Positions 1 through 6,722 of a stretch of 8,508 nucleotides of DNA are shown here, one piece after another; position 1 is the first letter of the stretch, and the number at the start of each line of letters is the position of its first letter. Made by a program: the position numbers and the translations under genes. The notes under the pieces are model-generated. The model was not told the DNA's origin. It ran no database searches and worked only from the letters and a program-made list of their open reading frames with translations. This stretch comes from Vibrio madracius. Lineage in GTDB: Bacteria; Pseudomonadota; Gammaproteobacteria; Enterobacterales; Vibrionaceae. The stretch spans positions 1-8,508 of the forward strand of contig ASHK01000068.1 in NCBI GenBank assembly GCA_000695745.1. Direction: 5' to 3'.

Positions 1-1
1 C

Positions 2-868
2 AATATCGACCTTGTTCTGGGAGAAGTCGATGGCTGGCCTGCTATTGGCACAGAAGTTCAAATGCAACGGAGCGAAATGCGAGCCGGGGGCTCTGCAGGT
101 AACTCCTCTTTGGCATTATCGGGGCTTGGCGTCGCTCATCAGTACATCAGTACCATAGGTAAAGATACCAATGGGCAATGGCTAAAATCCGAGTTTGAAT
201 CGCGCTATTGTGACTGGATAGATGTCGCTATCGATACCACGCTCACCGTGGGCATTGTTCATAAAGGCGGAGATCGCTGCTTTTTTACCACTCCTGGGCA
301 TTTACTTGAGGCAGAGATAGACCCTTTGTTATCACGTATTCCTGTGGCACTTGAACACGTTTCTATCGCACTCATCTCTGGTCAATATTTAATGCCAAAG
401 CTGTGCGAAAAGTCTGAAATATTGATGCAGACATTAAAGTCTAAAGGTTGGATAGTGGCCATTGACCCCGGCTGGCCTCCAGAAGGTTGGAATGATAATG
501 CCACATCTGTGATGACCCAATGGCTGCAACAAGCTGACATTGCGCTGTTGAATGAAGATGAAGTCTGTGGCTACACCAAGCAATGTCTGCTGGATTCTGG
601 AATAGAGGCAATCCGTTCATTAATGGATAGCCAAGCTTGCTTAGTCGTAAAAATGGGTAAACAAGGCGCGAAAGCGCTGGTGGATCACCACGAGTACTCT
701 TTTCCGGCTCCACATGTCAACGTCATCGATACAGTAGGTGCCGGCGATACATTTAACGCGGCGTTCATTGCGGCTTTGGTCGCAGGGGATGGCGTGGAAT
801 CGGCACTACAAAACGGTGTTCGCGTCGCCGCCAAAGTTATTTCTACCTATCCAAGACGCTATCAATAA
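2..868 (+). CDS. PfkB-family carbohydrate kinase, 5' end outside window
   Basis: This is a ribokinase/PfkB-fold sugar or nucleoside kinase, which transfers the ATP gamma-phosphate to a substrate hydroxyl in the cytoplasm. The frame is open from base 2, and the residues before the ATG at 62 (NIDLVLGEVDGWPAIGTEVQ) already fit the family's first strand and substrate lid, so that ATG is internal and only about ten residues are missing. The visible part is 288 residues. PfkB signature 1 is seen as RAGGSAGNSSLALSGLG (about residues 27-43 of the visible part). Signature 2, DTVGAGDTF, lies near the C-terminus with its catalytic Asp codon at 746-748. ALLNEDEV matches the family's usual 'N-x-x-E' metal/phosphate region. 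The reading frame has no damage. The substrate cannot be read from sequence; ribokinase-, fructokinase- and fructosamine-kinase-like enzymes share these motifs. It converges with vctC and probably belongs to an operon lying upstream of the window. Confidence 0.88.
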   Translation, partial: NIDLVLGEVDGWPAIGTEVQMQRSEMRAGGSAGNSSLALSGLGVAHQYISTIGKDTNGQWLKSEFESRYCDWIDVAIDTTLTVGIVHKGGDRCFFTTPGHLLEAEIDPLLSRIPVALEHVSIALISGQYLMPKLCEKSEILMQTLKSKGWIVAIDPGWPPEGWNDNATSVMTQWLQQADIALLNEDEVCGYTKQCLLDSGIEAIRSLMDSQACLVVKMGKQGAKALVDHHEYSFPAPHVNVIDTVGAGDTFNAAFIAALVAGDGVESALQNGVRVAAKVISTYPRRYQ

Positions 869-923
869 CCACTGTTTGCAGTCAATGAATCACTCGCTAA
901 TGGATCAATATTGGTATACACAA

Positions 924-943
924 AGCGCCCCATCAGGGGCGCT
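924..943 (-). terminator. Hairpin terminator between the kinase gene and vctC
   Basis: AGCGCCCC and GGGGCGCT form a perfect 8-bp GC-rich stem around a 4-base loop. On the minus strand the stem runs into UUUGUGU, a modest U-tract, which suits intrinsic termination of the vct operon 28 bases after the vctC stop. On the plus strand no U-run follows, so it would end the kinase transcript less efficiently, though its place between convergent genes suggests it serves both. Confidence 0.75.
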
Positions 944-970
944 ACAAATAATGATGTTTTGTGACCAACG

Positions 971-1732
971 TTAGCTATTAAAGTACAAACAGACTTTACG
1001 ACCATCAACGTCACGAATATCAAATGGGATCTCGTAGATCGCCTCCATCACATCCTGTTGAATAACGTCATCGACTTTGCCTGCTTTGACGACTTCACCC
1101 AGTTTCATCGCTACAATATTGTCTGAATAACAAGAAGCAAAGTTGATATCGTGAATGACAATCACCACCGCTTTGTTGAAATCATGCGCTAAGCGCCGCA
1201 GCGTATGCATAATCTCGACGGAATGTTTAATGTCGAGGTTATTAAGAGGCTCATCTAGGAAGACATAATCCGTATCTTGAGCCACGACCATCGCAATAAA
1301 CGCCATTTGACGCTGACCGCCACTAAGCTGATCCAAATACTTGTTCTGAATGTCTTCGATACCTAGATGGTCCAGCGCTTTATCAATGATCTGGTTATCT
1401 TCTTCGGTCAGTCGACCTTGTGAATGAGGGAAACGACCGAAAGACACTAACTCCCTGATTGTAAAGCGCATATTAATGTTGTTGGACTGACGTAATACAG
1501 CAAGGTGCTTAGCGAGTTCTTTGGTATCCCACTGAGCCAGAAGCTTATCACCAATCAACACTTCACCCGCGTCGCTTTCGGTTAAACGACTCGCCATCGA
1601 CAATAATGTACTCTTACCTGCACCATTGGGACCAATAATTGACGTCACTTCTCCTTTAGGGAACAGCGCATCAGCGTCCTTAACAACAAAAGTCTTCCCG
1701 TATTTTTTACTTAGACCTGTTAACTTAATCAC
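971..1732 (-). CDS. vctC: Ferric-siderophore ABC transporter ATP-binding protein (VctC-like)
   Basis: This is the cytoplasmic ATPase that drives ferric-siderophore import through the VctD/VctG permeases. It is 253 aa, normal for FepC/VctC-type ATPases. The full motif set is present: Walker A GPNGAGKST (34-42), Q-loop around Q82, signature LSGGQRQ (136-142), Walker B YVFLDEP (156-162), D-loop NNLD (164-167) and the switch His at 194 in VIHDINF. The start is GTG at 1730-1732, chosen because the protein begins directly with the ABC fold and an AAGGG ribosome site sits 7 bases upstream, overlapping the vctG stop codon. That 10-base gap implies translational coupling. It is the last gene of the operon, as in V. 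cholerae vctPDGC. The ABC family assignment is secure; the exact siderophore (vibriobactin/enterobactin type versus another catecholate) is inferred from gene order and resemblance. Confidence 0.9.
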   Translation of the reverse strand: MIKLTGLSKKYGKTFVVKDADALFPKGEVTSIIGPNGAGKSTLLSMASRLTESDAGEVLIGDKLLAQWDTKELAKHLAVLRQSNNINMRFTIRELVSFGRFPHSQGRLTEEDNQIIDKALDHLGIEDIQNKYLDQLSGGQRQMAFIAMVVAQDTDYVFLDEPLNNLDIKHSVEIMHTLRRLAHDFNKAVVIVIHDINFASCYSDNIVAMKLGEVVKAGKVDDVIQQDVMEAIYEIPFDIRDVDGRKVCLYFNS

Positions 1733-1742
1733 TTTATTACCC

Positions 1743-2693
1743 TTAATTAATTCTGTTTCTTAGTAGTAAGAACAGGAAGTATGAACCACCTACTAGGTTG
1801 ATAATGACGCTAATGGTGGTTTCGAATGCGAGGACTTTTTCCACAAACCATTGACCACTAACTAATAGAAACACCGCCAGTAAACTGCTTGCAATAATAA
1901 GAAAACGATGCTGATAGTGATTGAACATCTCACGAGTCAAACTTACCGTGATTAATCCAAAAAAGAGTACTGGGCCAACCAATGCCGTTGAAATCGCTAT
2001 CATGACGGTAATTAGGATCATAATGCGCTGTGTCAATTGCTTGGTGTTGACACCTAGGCTCGTTGCATTATCAACTCCGAGCCACAGGACATCGAGTTTG
2101 GGTGCGTAATAAAACAGAATGGCAAGACACAAAGAGAGTGGTATTAAGCTCCAGTAAACCAGCTCTGAGTTAACATTATTAAAACTTGCAAACATTGAGT
2201 TTTGGATAGAGGCAAATTCATTGGGGTCCACTAACATCGTTAGGAAACCAGTCACGCTACCAAACAAACTGCCACAAACAATGCCGATCAATAGCAGGGT
2301 AAAGACATTGCTGTCTTGGCGTTTGAAGTAAAAATGGAATAGTACCAGCGAAAAGCCAATCATGACGCCTGTCGATAACAAGAAGTTGCTCATCGCATGA
2401 ACAACCCAAAAACTCGCGCTCCCTAAAATGACCACCATCAACACTTGTACCATTAGGTACAAGCTATCAAAGCCCAAGATAGATGGCGTTAGGATACGAT
2501 TGTTGGTTATCGTCTGAAAAACCAAAGACGATGCCGAAATCGCCACGGCTGCCAGTATGATTGCCAGTACTTTAGGAATTCGGCGCGACAAGAAAAATTG
2601 GTAGTTGTCCGCCGTTAGGCCTTGGCCGATAAACCATGCAGTGATCGCCAAACAACCGGCAATAAGTAAAGTAATCTTTAATGAATCACGCAT
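1743..2693 (-). CDS. vctG: Ferric-siderophore ABC transporter permease, second subunit (VctG-like)
   Basis: This is a FecCD-family inner-membrane permease of 316 aa, which would pair with VctD to form the import channel. It is hydrophobic throughout, with about nine membrane segments. Family landmarks are RRIPKVLAIILAAVAISASS (37-56), the cytoplasmic coupling region GPVLFFGLITVSLTREMF (240-257) and the C-terminal ETTISVIINLVGGSYFLFLL (291-310). The start ATG at 2691-2693 has GAGAGA 8 bases upstream and overlaps the vctD stop by 8 bases, so the two permeases are probably translationally coupled and made in equal amounts. The stop lies 10 bases before vctC. The coupling region is less canonical than in VctD (TRE in place of the common PHI/PNI), which is usual for the second subunit of FatC/VctG-type pairs. 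Family is certain; the symbol follows the P-D-G-C gene order. Confidence 0.87.
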   Translation of the reverse strand: MRDSLKITLLIAGCLAITAWFIGQGLTADNYQFFLSRRIPKVLAIILAAVAISASSLVFQTITNNRILTPSILGFDSLYLMVQVLMVVILGSASFWVVHAMSNFLLSTGVMIGFSLVLFHFYFKRQDSNVFTLLLIGIVCGSLFGSVTGFLTMLVDPNEFASIQNSMFASFNNVNSELVYWSLIPLSLCLAILFYYAPKLDVLWLGVDNATSLGVNTKQLTQRIMILITVMIAISTALVGPVLFFGLITVSLTREMFNHYQHRFLIIASSLLAVFLLVSGQWFVEKVLAFETTISVIINLVGGSYFLFLLLRNRIN

Positions 2694-3645
2694 TGGCTTT
2701 ATCTCTCAACACCAGATAAATAAATACTGCACCACCGAAAATACTGACGATCATCGAGATTGGCATTTCATACGGGAAAATGATTAAACGACCTAAGATG
2801 TCGCATGCGAGCACGAGTATGATGCCCCAGTAAGCGGTCCATGGAAGAATGCGCTTCATGTTATCCCCCATAAACAACGAGACGATATTCGGCACAATAA
2901 GTCCTAAGAAAGGAATGACACCGACAATCATTACCACTGTTGAAGAGCTAACAGCGACAAGAATGACACCGATGAAGACAATTTTTTGGTAGTCCAATCC
3001 AATGTTCTTAGCGAAGCTTTCGCCCACACTCGCAGCACTGAATTGACGCGCATAAAAGTAAGCCAGTAAGCAAGCGGGAACCGCTAAGTACAAGATTTCA
3101 TAATTTCCTTGGAGCACACTCGCGAAGTTTGCAATAGTCCATGAGGACATGGTTTGCACCAAGTCATACTTGTAAGCAATGAAGGTAGTCAACGCTGAAA
3201 TAACGTTGCCATACATAATACCGATTAAAGGCACAAGCACTGCGTTCTTAAACTGCAATCGTTGTAAAAACTTAACAAAAATCAACGTACCAAAGACGGC
3301 AAAAAAGAAAATGACACCTAAATGTGTCCACTGACTAGCACCACCAAAGAAGATCAAACCTGCTACATACCCTAACAAGGCGCAGTCAATAGTGCCCGTG
3401 GTCGATGGTGAAGCAAAACGGTTTTGAACAATCTGTTGCATGATAAGACCAGCAACACTTAAACCTGCACCAGCAAGGATAATAGCGAGCAGCCTTGGAA
3501 CTCGACTGACAACGTAGATAGAGTAAGCATGTTCATCGCCACGAAATAAATCCGCAAGAGAAACGTGAGCTGCGCCTAACACCAGCGAACTTGCTGCTAA
3601 AACAATCAGCAATGTGCTGGCTAGAATGTATTTATGGATGGTCAT
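2686..3645 (-). CDS. vctD: Ferric-siderophore ABC transporter permease, first subunit (VctD-like)
   Basis: This FecCD-family permease is 319 aa from the ATG at 3643-3645, with about nine or ten membrane segments. Conserved stretches are SRVPRLLAIILAGAGLSVAG (47-66), the coupling-helix region GVIPFLGLIVPNIVSLFMGD (242-261) and the C-terminal MPISMIVSIFGGAVFIYLVL (294-313). The frame also stays open to a TTG at 3676-3678, which would add 11 residues (330 aa). I prefer the ATG because MTIHKY leads straight into the first membrane helix as in relatives. Neither start has a strong ribosome site: the TTG has only AGAGAG about 14 bases upstream, inside the hairpin arm. The gene follows vctP after a hairpin and overlaps vctG by 8 bases. 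It imports the ferric siderophore delivered by VctP, powered by VctC. Confidence 0.87.
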   Translation of the reverse strand: MTIHKYILASTLLIVLAASSLVLGAAHVSLADLFRGDEHAYSIYVVSRVPRLLAIILAGAGLSVAGLIMQQIVQNRFASPSTTGTIDCALLGYVAGLIFFGGASQWTHLGVIFFFAVFGTLIFVKFLQRLQFKNAVLVPLIGIMYGNVISALTTFIAYKYDLVQTMSSWTIANFASVLQGNYEILYLAVPACLLAYFYARQFSAASVGESFAKNIGLDYQKIVFIGVILVAVSSSTVVMIVGVIPFLGLIVPNIVSLFMGDNMKRILPWTAYWGIILVLACDILGRLIIFPYEMPISMIVSIFGGAVFIYLVLRDKANA

Positions 3646-3687
3646 TGAAAATGATGATGGGCCAGTAAATGAAAACAATAATGGACT

Positions 3688-3719
3688 AAAGTCTCTCTTA
3701 GGTGGCTAAGAGAGACTTT
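3688..3719 (-). terminator. Perfect 14-bp intercistronic hairpin between vctP and vctD
   Basis: AAAGTCTCTCTTAG (3688-3701) and CTAAGAGAGACTTT (3706-3719) are perfectly complementary around the 4-base loop GTGG. It begins 13 bases after the vctP stop and ends before vctD. On the minus strand the stem is followed by AGUCCAUUAUUG, with no real U-tract, so it is more likely a leaky attenuator or a 3'-end stabiliser of the vctP mRNA than a complete stop. Such an element commonly lets a binding protein be made in excess of its membrane partners. Confidence 0.75.
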
Positions 3720-3732
3720 GGGACAACTAAAA

Positions 3733-4652
3733 TTAATTCAGCGCTTTATCGATGTCAGCGATCATGGTTTGTGTCGCTGTGATGCCGCCGCCAGAGATAT
3801 ACCAAGCATTTGGCGTAATATAAACAATTTTCTTATTTTGAGCCGCTGGCGTTGAGTTTACCAATGGGTTGTTAAACAGCTCTTTTGCCTTACCGACGCT
3901 GCGACCAATGGCCTGTTCACGGTCGAGAATAAAAATGACTTCCGGCTTAGCATCAGCCACGTACTCGAACGAAATTAGGTTGCCATGTGCTCCCTCGATA
4001 GGCGCTACACTTTGACTCGTTGACTCAGCAAAGCCAAAGTCATCGAATATAATTGAGAAACGGCTACCTTTGTTAAACATCGCAACGTTACTGCCGTTAT
4101 TCATGAGCATTAGCGCGTCCAAATCTTGTTTGAAACTTCGGCAGCAGTTTTATCAAACTGAGCTTGAGTTTCAGCAATTAACGCTTCTACTTCGGCTTCT
4201 TTATCAAATAGTTTGCCAAGCATGCGCCAGTTAGCTTGCGCGTCTTTCCAGTACTCGCCATTATCCACGTAAAACATAACCGTTGGTGCGATCTTGTTTA
4301 GATCATCGTAAACACGAAGCATACGGTTTTCAGCAATAATAACGTCTGGTTTTAAGGTAAAAATCGCTTCAAAGTCAGGCTCTCCAACCGAACCTGTATT
4401 GCTAGTAGATTCTTTGTACTTCGCCAAATAATCTGGTAACAGTGAGTGTGGTGCTCCCACGGGTTGCACACCTAAACGATCTAAAACATCTAGACTACCG
4501 TTACCTAACACAACAACACGTTTGGGCGTTTCATCAAATTCAGCCGTCCCCTTAAAATGCTGAATGGTGATTGCGCTTGCGCTCGCTATCATTGCGAAGC
4601 TTGCGGTTAATGTCAGCGCACCACGCTTAACGAAACTCAAAAACTGACTCAT
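3733..4652 (-). CDS. vctP: Periplasmic ferric-siderophore-binding protein (VctP-like), frameshifted in this sequence
   Basis: This is the substrate-binding protein of the importer, of the FatB/VctP/YclQ type with a TroA-like fold. It captures the ferric siderophore in the periplasm. Residues 1-27 are a Sec signal peptide: KR at 9-10, a hydrophobic core, and cleavage after ASASA. There is no lipobox Cys, so it should be soluble. TPKRVVVLGNGSLDVLDRLG, EPDFEAIFTLKPDVIIAE and, in the second part, PEVIFILDREQAIG and QNKKIVYITPNAWYISGGG are typical of the family. The frame breaks after residue Lys-175 or so: the first frame ends at 4110, and the homologous continuation DLDALMLMNNGSNVAMF is read one base out of step from about 4124 to the stop at 3733-3735. 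Adding one G beside the G at 4125 restores a 306-aa protein of normal length. Both halves show no other damage. The ATG start has AAGGA (4660-4664) 7 bases upstream. It is the first gene of the operon. Confidence 0.85.
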
Positions 4653-4681
4653 TCCGATTTCCTTATATATTTTATGGTTAT

Positions 4682-4733
4682 ATTAAACTGAATCATTATC
4701 ACTTAGAGCCAAATAGGAATCAATATCATTTTC
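4682..4733 (-). promoter_or_regulatory. Probable Fur-binding region, two overlapping box-like sites
   Basis: Compared with the 19-base Fur consensus GATAATGATAATCATTATC, the minus strand holds a perfect 9-base half (GATAATGAT, 4692-4700) followed by a degenerate half. A second site, GAAAATGATATTGATTCCT (4715-4733), matches at 13 of 19 positions. One covers the vctP -10 element and the other covers the -35, the classic arrangement for iron-dependent repression. Fur control of siderophore transport is established for Vibrio; binding here is inferred. Confidence 0.55.
4695..4723 (-). promoter_or_regulatory. Sigma-70 promoter of the vct operon
   Basis: On the minus strand, TTGATT (4718-4723) and GATAAT (4695-4700) stand exactly 17 bases apart, matching the -35 and -10 consensus at 4/6 and 5/6 positions. 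Transcription would start near 4688, giving a leader of about 35 bases before vctP with its ribosome site. Both hexamers lie within Fur-box-like sequence. Confidence 0.6.
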
Positions 4734-4836
4734 ATAGCTAATTGTATTTTTGTTGTTATAAAGCAAAGAATCCCGAGACTTAGGCAAAATGATGTTACAA
4801 AATCTAACAAAGAATGAGGGAAGATACGGTATGCCG

Positions 4837-4865
4837 GTACAAAACCCGATCAATAACAATATAAT
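4837..4865 (+). promoter_or_regulatory. Candidate promoter of the GntR regulator gene
   Basis: A perfect -10 hexamer TATAAT lies at 4860-4865. The only -35 candidates at suitable distance are poor: GTACAA at 4837-4842 with a 17-base spacer, or GGTACA one base left. Transcription would start near 4872, leaving about 80 bases of leader. The weak -35 suggests low basal expression or help from an activator. Confidence 0.35.
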
Positions 4866-4888
4866 TTAATAAAAATAACCATATTGTT
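4855..4888. repeat. 8-bp inverted repeat around the gntR -10 region, possible operator
   Basis: AACAATAT (4855-4862) and ATATTGTT (4881-4888) are exact reverse complements separated by 18 bases. The left arm overlaps the TATAAT box. It could be a pair of operator half-sites for the GntR protein or for another regulator, but in such AT-rich DNA a chance match is possible. Confidence 0.35.
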
Positions 4889-4952
4889 TTTAATAGAAGT
4901 GGCTTTGGCTTAGTATGAAGAACGTCTGTCATGTTGCGAGAATCTATTCACT

Positions 4953-5669
4953 ATGTCCACTACCAAAGCTAAGTACTCTGATATCTATCAGGCGATTAAG
5001 GAGAGAATTCTCTCGGGACAGTACACGACCAACCAAAAATTACCAGGTGGTAGTGAGCTAGCATTAGAATTTGGATGCAGCGAACTTACCATCAAAAAGG
5101 CACTCGATATTCTTGTTACTGACGGTTTGGTTGTGAGAAAACGAGGATCTGGGTCGTACGTGAAGCGTCCACTGGGTAACTCCGGTTACAAACACCTTTA
5201 TGGCACTAAAGCCAATGTCCAAGACAGTGGGCAGTCCTTAACAACGAAAGTACTAGAATTCTCCGTCGTCCCTGCCGATAACTTCTTAGCGCAACGTTTG
5301 AACTGTGATATTGAAGACATGTTGTACAAAACGACACGGGTACGCATTATTGATGGTAAACCTGGTGCGGTAGAAGAGACCTATATGCCTATTAATGTCA
5401 TTCAAGGTTTAAAGCGTGAACATGCCCAAGATTCTATTTACAGCTACATCACCGACACATTGGGCCTCAAGATCCACAGTTCGACGATGGAAATCACCGT
5501 CGTTAAAGCGAATGCATTCTATGCCGCTGAGTTGGAAATAAACTTAGGCGAACCTTTGGTTAATGTAGAACAAATTGTTTACCTCGATAATGGCGAAATT
5601 TTCGAGTACTCCAATGTGAAACATCGATGGGAAGGTTACAAATTCGCCACTAACTTCGTAAAGCTGTAA
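4953..5669 (+). CDS. GntR/HutC-family transcriptional regulator with UTRA domain
   Basis: This is a 238-aa cytoplasmic DNA-binding regulator. Residues 8-71 are the GntR winged helix: YSDIYQAIKERILSGQY is helix 1, KLPGGSELALEFG is helix 2, CSELTIKKALDILVTDGLV is the recognition helix region, and VRKRGSGSYV is the wing. Residues about 96-233 form a UTRA effector domain (TRVRIIDGKPGAVEETYMP, then NVEQIVYLDNGEIFEYSNV), the small-molecule sensor of the HutC subfamily. The usual SRxTVR of the recognition helix reads SELTIK, so two common DNA-contacting arginines are replaced, suggesting an altered operator. The start ATG at 4953 gives the normal N-terminus, with only a weak GAG site about 12 bases upstream. 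It is transcribed divergently from vctP, so it may autoregulate and may control the vct operon. A GntR-type repressor (IutR) is known in the V. vulnificus aerobactin-use cluster, but UTRA regulators more often sense sugars or amino-acid derivatives. The effector is unknown. Confidence 0.88.
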   Translation: MSTTKAKYSDIYQAIKERILSGQYTTNQKLPGGSELALEFGCSELTIKKALDILVTDGLVVRKRGSGSYVKRPLGNSGYKHLYGTKANVQDSGQSLTTKVLEFSVVPADNFLAQRLNCDIEDMLYKTTRVRIIDGKPGAVEETYMPINVIQGLKREHAQDSIYSYITDTLGLKIHSSTMEITVVKANAFYAAELEINLGEPLVNVEQIVYLDNGEIFEYSNVKHRWEGYKFATNFVKL

Positions 5670-5720
5670 GACTTATCTGGTTGAATACCTACATTACTCA
5701 CCTAGCTTGTTAAAGTCTTA
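5667..5720 (+). repeat. 8-bp inverted repeat after the GntR gene, weak terminator candidate
   Basis: TAAGACTT (5667-5674), which includes the gntR stop codon, and AAGTCTTA (5713-5720) are perfect reverse complements with a 38-base loop. No U-tract follows. It could form a long-loop stem at the end of the gntR message, but it is too loose for a confident terminator call. Confidence 0.25.
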
Positions 5721-5775
5721 ATTAGTGTTACATTTGCTTACAGGTATGACGATTTTTCGGAAACAGGTAACGCTT

Positions 5776-6684
5776 ATGGCTGGCTTGAGTTTATTGACTC
5801 TTCTCGATGATATTACTGCGGTATTGGACGATGTCGCGCTGCTATCAAAAGTAGCAGCAAAAAAACGCAGGGGTATTGGGTGACGATCTCGCCCTCAACG
5901 CTCATCAAGTCTCTGGCGTGTCTGCGGAGCGTGAAATCCCTGTGGTATGGTCGGTTGCTAAAGGCTCATTTAGAAATAAATGTATTCTTGTCCCCGCCGC
6001 GCTCATTATCAGCTTTATAGCACCTTGGCTGATTAATCCACTATTGCTGCTTGGGGGACTGTTTCTCTGCTACGAAGGTGCAGAGAAGATTCTAGAGAAA
6101 CTCTTTCACAACAAACAACAAGTCGATGATCAGGCCACTTTGGATCTTGGCGGTGATTCTGTTGAGGAATATGAGAATAAGAAAATTGCTGGCGCGATTC
6201 GCACCGATTTTATTTTATCGGCAGAGATCATTGTTATTGCGCTAGGCACCGTTCAAGGTCAGTCCACCAGCATACAAATTATGGTAGTTAGCCTAATCGC
6301 AGTATTAATGACCATCGGTGTATATGGGTTGGTTGCTGGGATTGTTAAGCTCGACGACTTAGGTTTCTACTTAGAAAGAAAGTCTAATGGGAAGGGTGTG
6401 CTTTCCAGTATTGGCAGAGGATTAATCGCCTTTGCCCTAAACTGATGCGTGGACTGACTATTGTTGGTACTGCGGCGATGTTCTTAGTGGGCGGCGGTAT
6501 TGTTGTCCATAACGTCCCCGCCATTCACCATCTTATTGAACCTATCATTATGGACATTCCCAACTTGTCCGTTGCTCAAGCTACCATTCCAGCTCTGCTC
6601 AATGGCGTTATTGGTATCATCGCAGGTCTGATTGTTGTGGCTGTATTTAGCGTCATCGGCAAGTTTAAAGCAACCGCTTCTTAA
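5776..6684 (+). CDS. yedI: YedI/DUF808-family inner-membrane protein, two frameshifts in this sequence
   Basis: This matches the DUF808 family, of which E. coli YedI (305 aa) is a member: a multi-pass inner-membrane protein of unknown function. The ATG at 5776 has AGGT about 8 bases upstream and opens with the family N-terminus MAGLSLLTLLDDITAVLDDV. The frame then breaks at A7 (5859-5865)/CGCAGG. The first frame stops at 5881-5883, while the homologous GDDLALNAHQVSGV continues in another frame from about 5868. Restoring two bases (for example A8 and CGG) gives the expected AAKKTAGVLGDDL. A second break lies at CCC 6435-6437, where one more C restores AFAPKLMRGLTIVGTAAMFL in place of the stop at 6443-6445. 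With both repairs the protein is 303 aa, the normal length. Membrane stretches lie at IISFIAPWLINPLLLLGGLF, IIVIALGTV, VVSLIAVLMTIGVYGLVAG, AAMFLVGGGIVV and the C-terminal GVIGIIAGLIVVAVFSVIG. A weak promoter candidate (TTGTTA 5707-5712, TACATT 5729-5734) lies upstream. Confidence 0.82.
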
Positions 6685-6695
6685 TGAGTAATTAA

Positions 6696-6722
6696 GGTTG
6701 TAGCTGACTAACAGCTACAACC
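6696..6722 (-). terminator. 11-bp hairpin shared by the ends of yedI and the ferredoxin gene
   Basis: GGTTGTAGCTG (6696-6706) and CAGCTACAACC (6712-6722) are perfectly complementary around a 5-base loop. It starts 11 bases after the yedI stop and, on the other strand, one arm is the last coding sequence of the ferredoxin gene, with its TAG stop in the loop. The minus-strand tail is UUAAUUACUC, an imperfect U-tract, and the plus side has none. A bidirectional terminator for convergent genes is the likely role. Confidence 0.6.

Larger units (their letters stand above)
4653..4952. other. 300-base divergent intergenic region between vctP and the GntR gene
   Basis: The region is AT-rich and contains no credible gene on either strand. 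The vctP side (4653-4740) holds the promoter, Fur-like sites and ribosome site described separately. The middle (about 4741-4835) shows nothing I can name. The gntR side holds a TATAAT box with an 8-base inverted repeat around it, then about 60 bases of untranslated leader. Confidence 0.6.

Noticed and set aside
62..64. ATG as the start of the kinase gene
   Set aside because: The frame is open to the window edge and the preceding 20 residues fit the PfkB N-terminus, so the gene begins upstream.
441..713. 90-codon open frame on the minus strand inside the kinase gene
   Set aside because: It lies wholly opposite a well-conserved coding region and shows no domain features or ribosome site.
738..974. 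78-codon plus-strand frame over the kinase 3' end and the terminator
   Set aside because: It overlaps the conserved DTVGAGDTF region in another frame and runs through a hairpin; no family resemblance.
1921..2109. Plus-strand open frame inside vctG
   Set aside because: Antisense shadow of a conserved permease.
2605..2787. Plus-strand open frame across the vctG/vctD junction
   Set aside because: Antisense shadow of two conserved permeases, without own signals.
3733..4122. Separate 129-aa protein downstream of a truncated vctP
   Set aside because: It begins with TTG in the middle of a binding-protein fold, has no signal peptide and continues VctP exactly after one added base.
6445..6684. Separate 79-aa membrane protein after yedI
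   Set aside because: Its sequence is the C-terminal quarter of the YedI family; it appears separate only because of the frameshift at 6435-6437.
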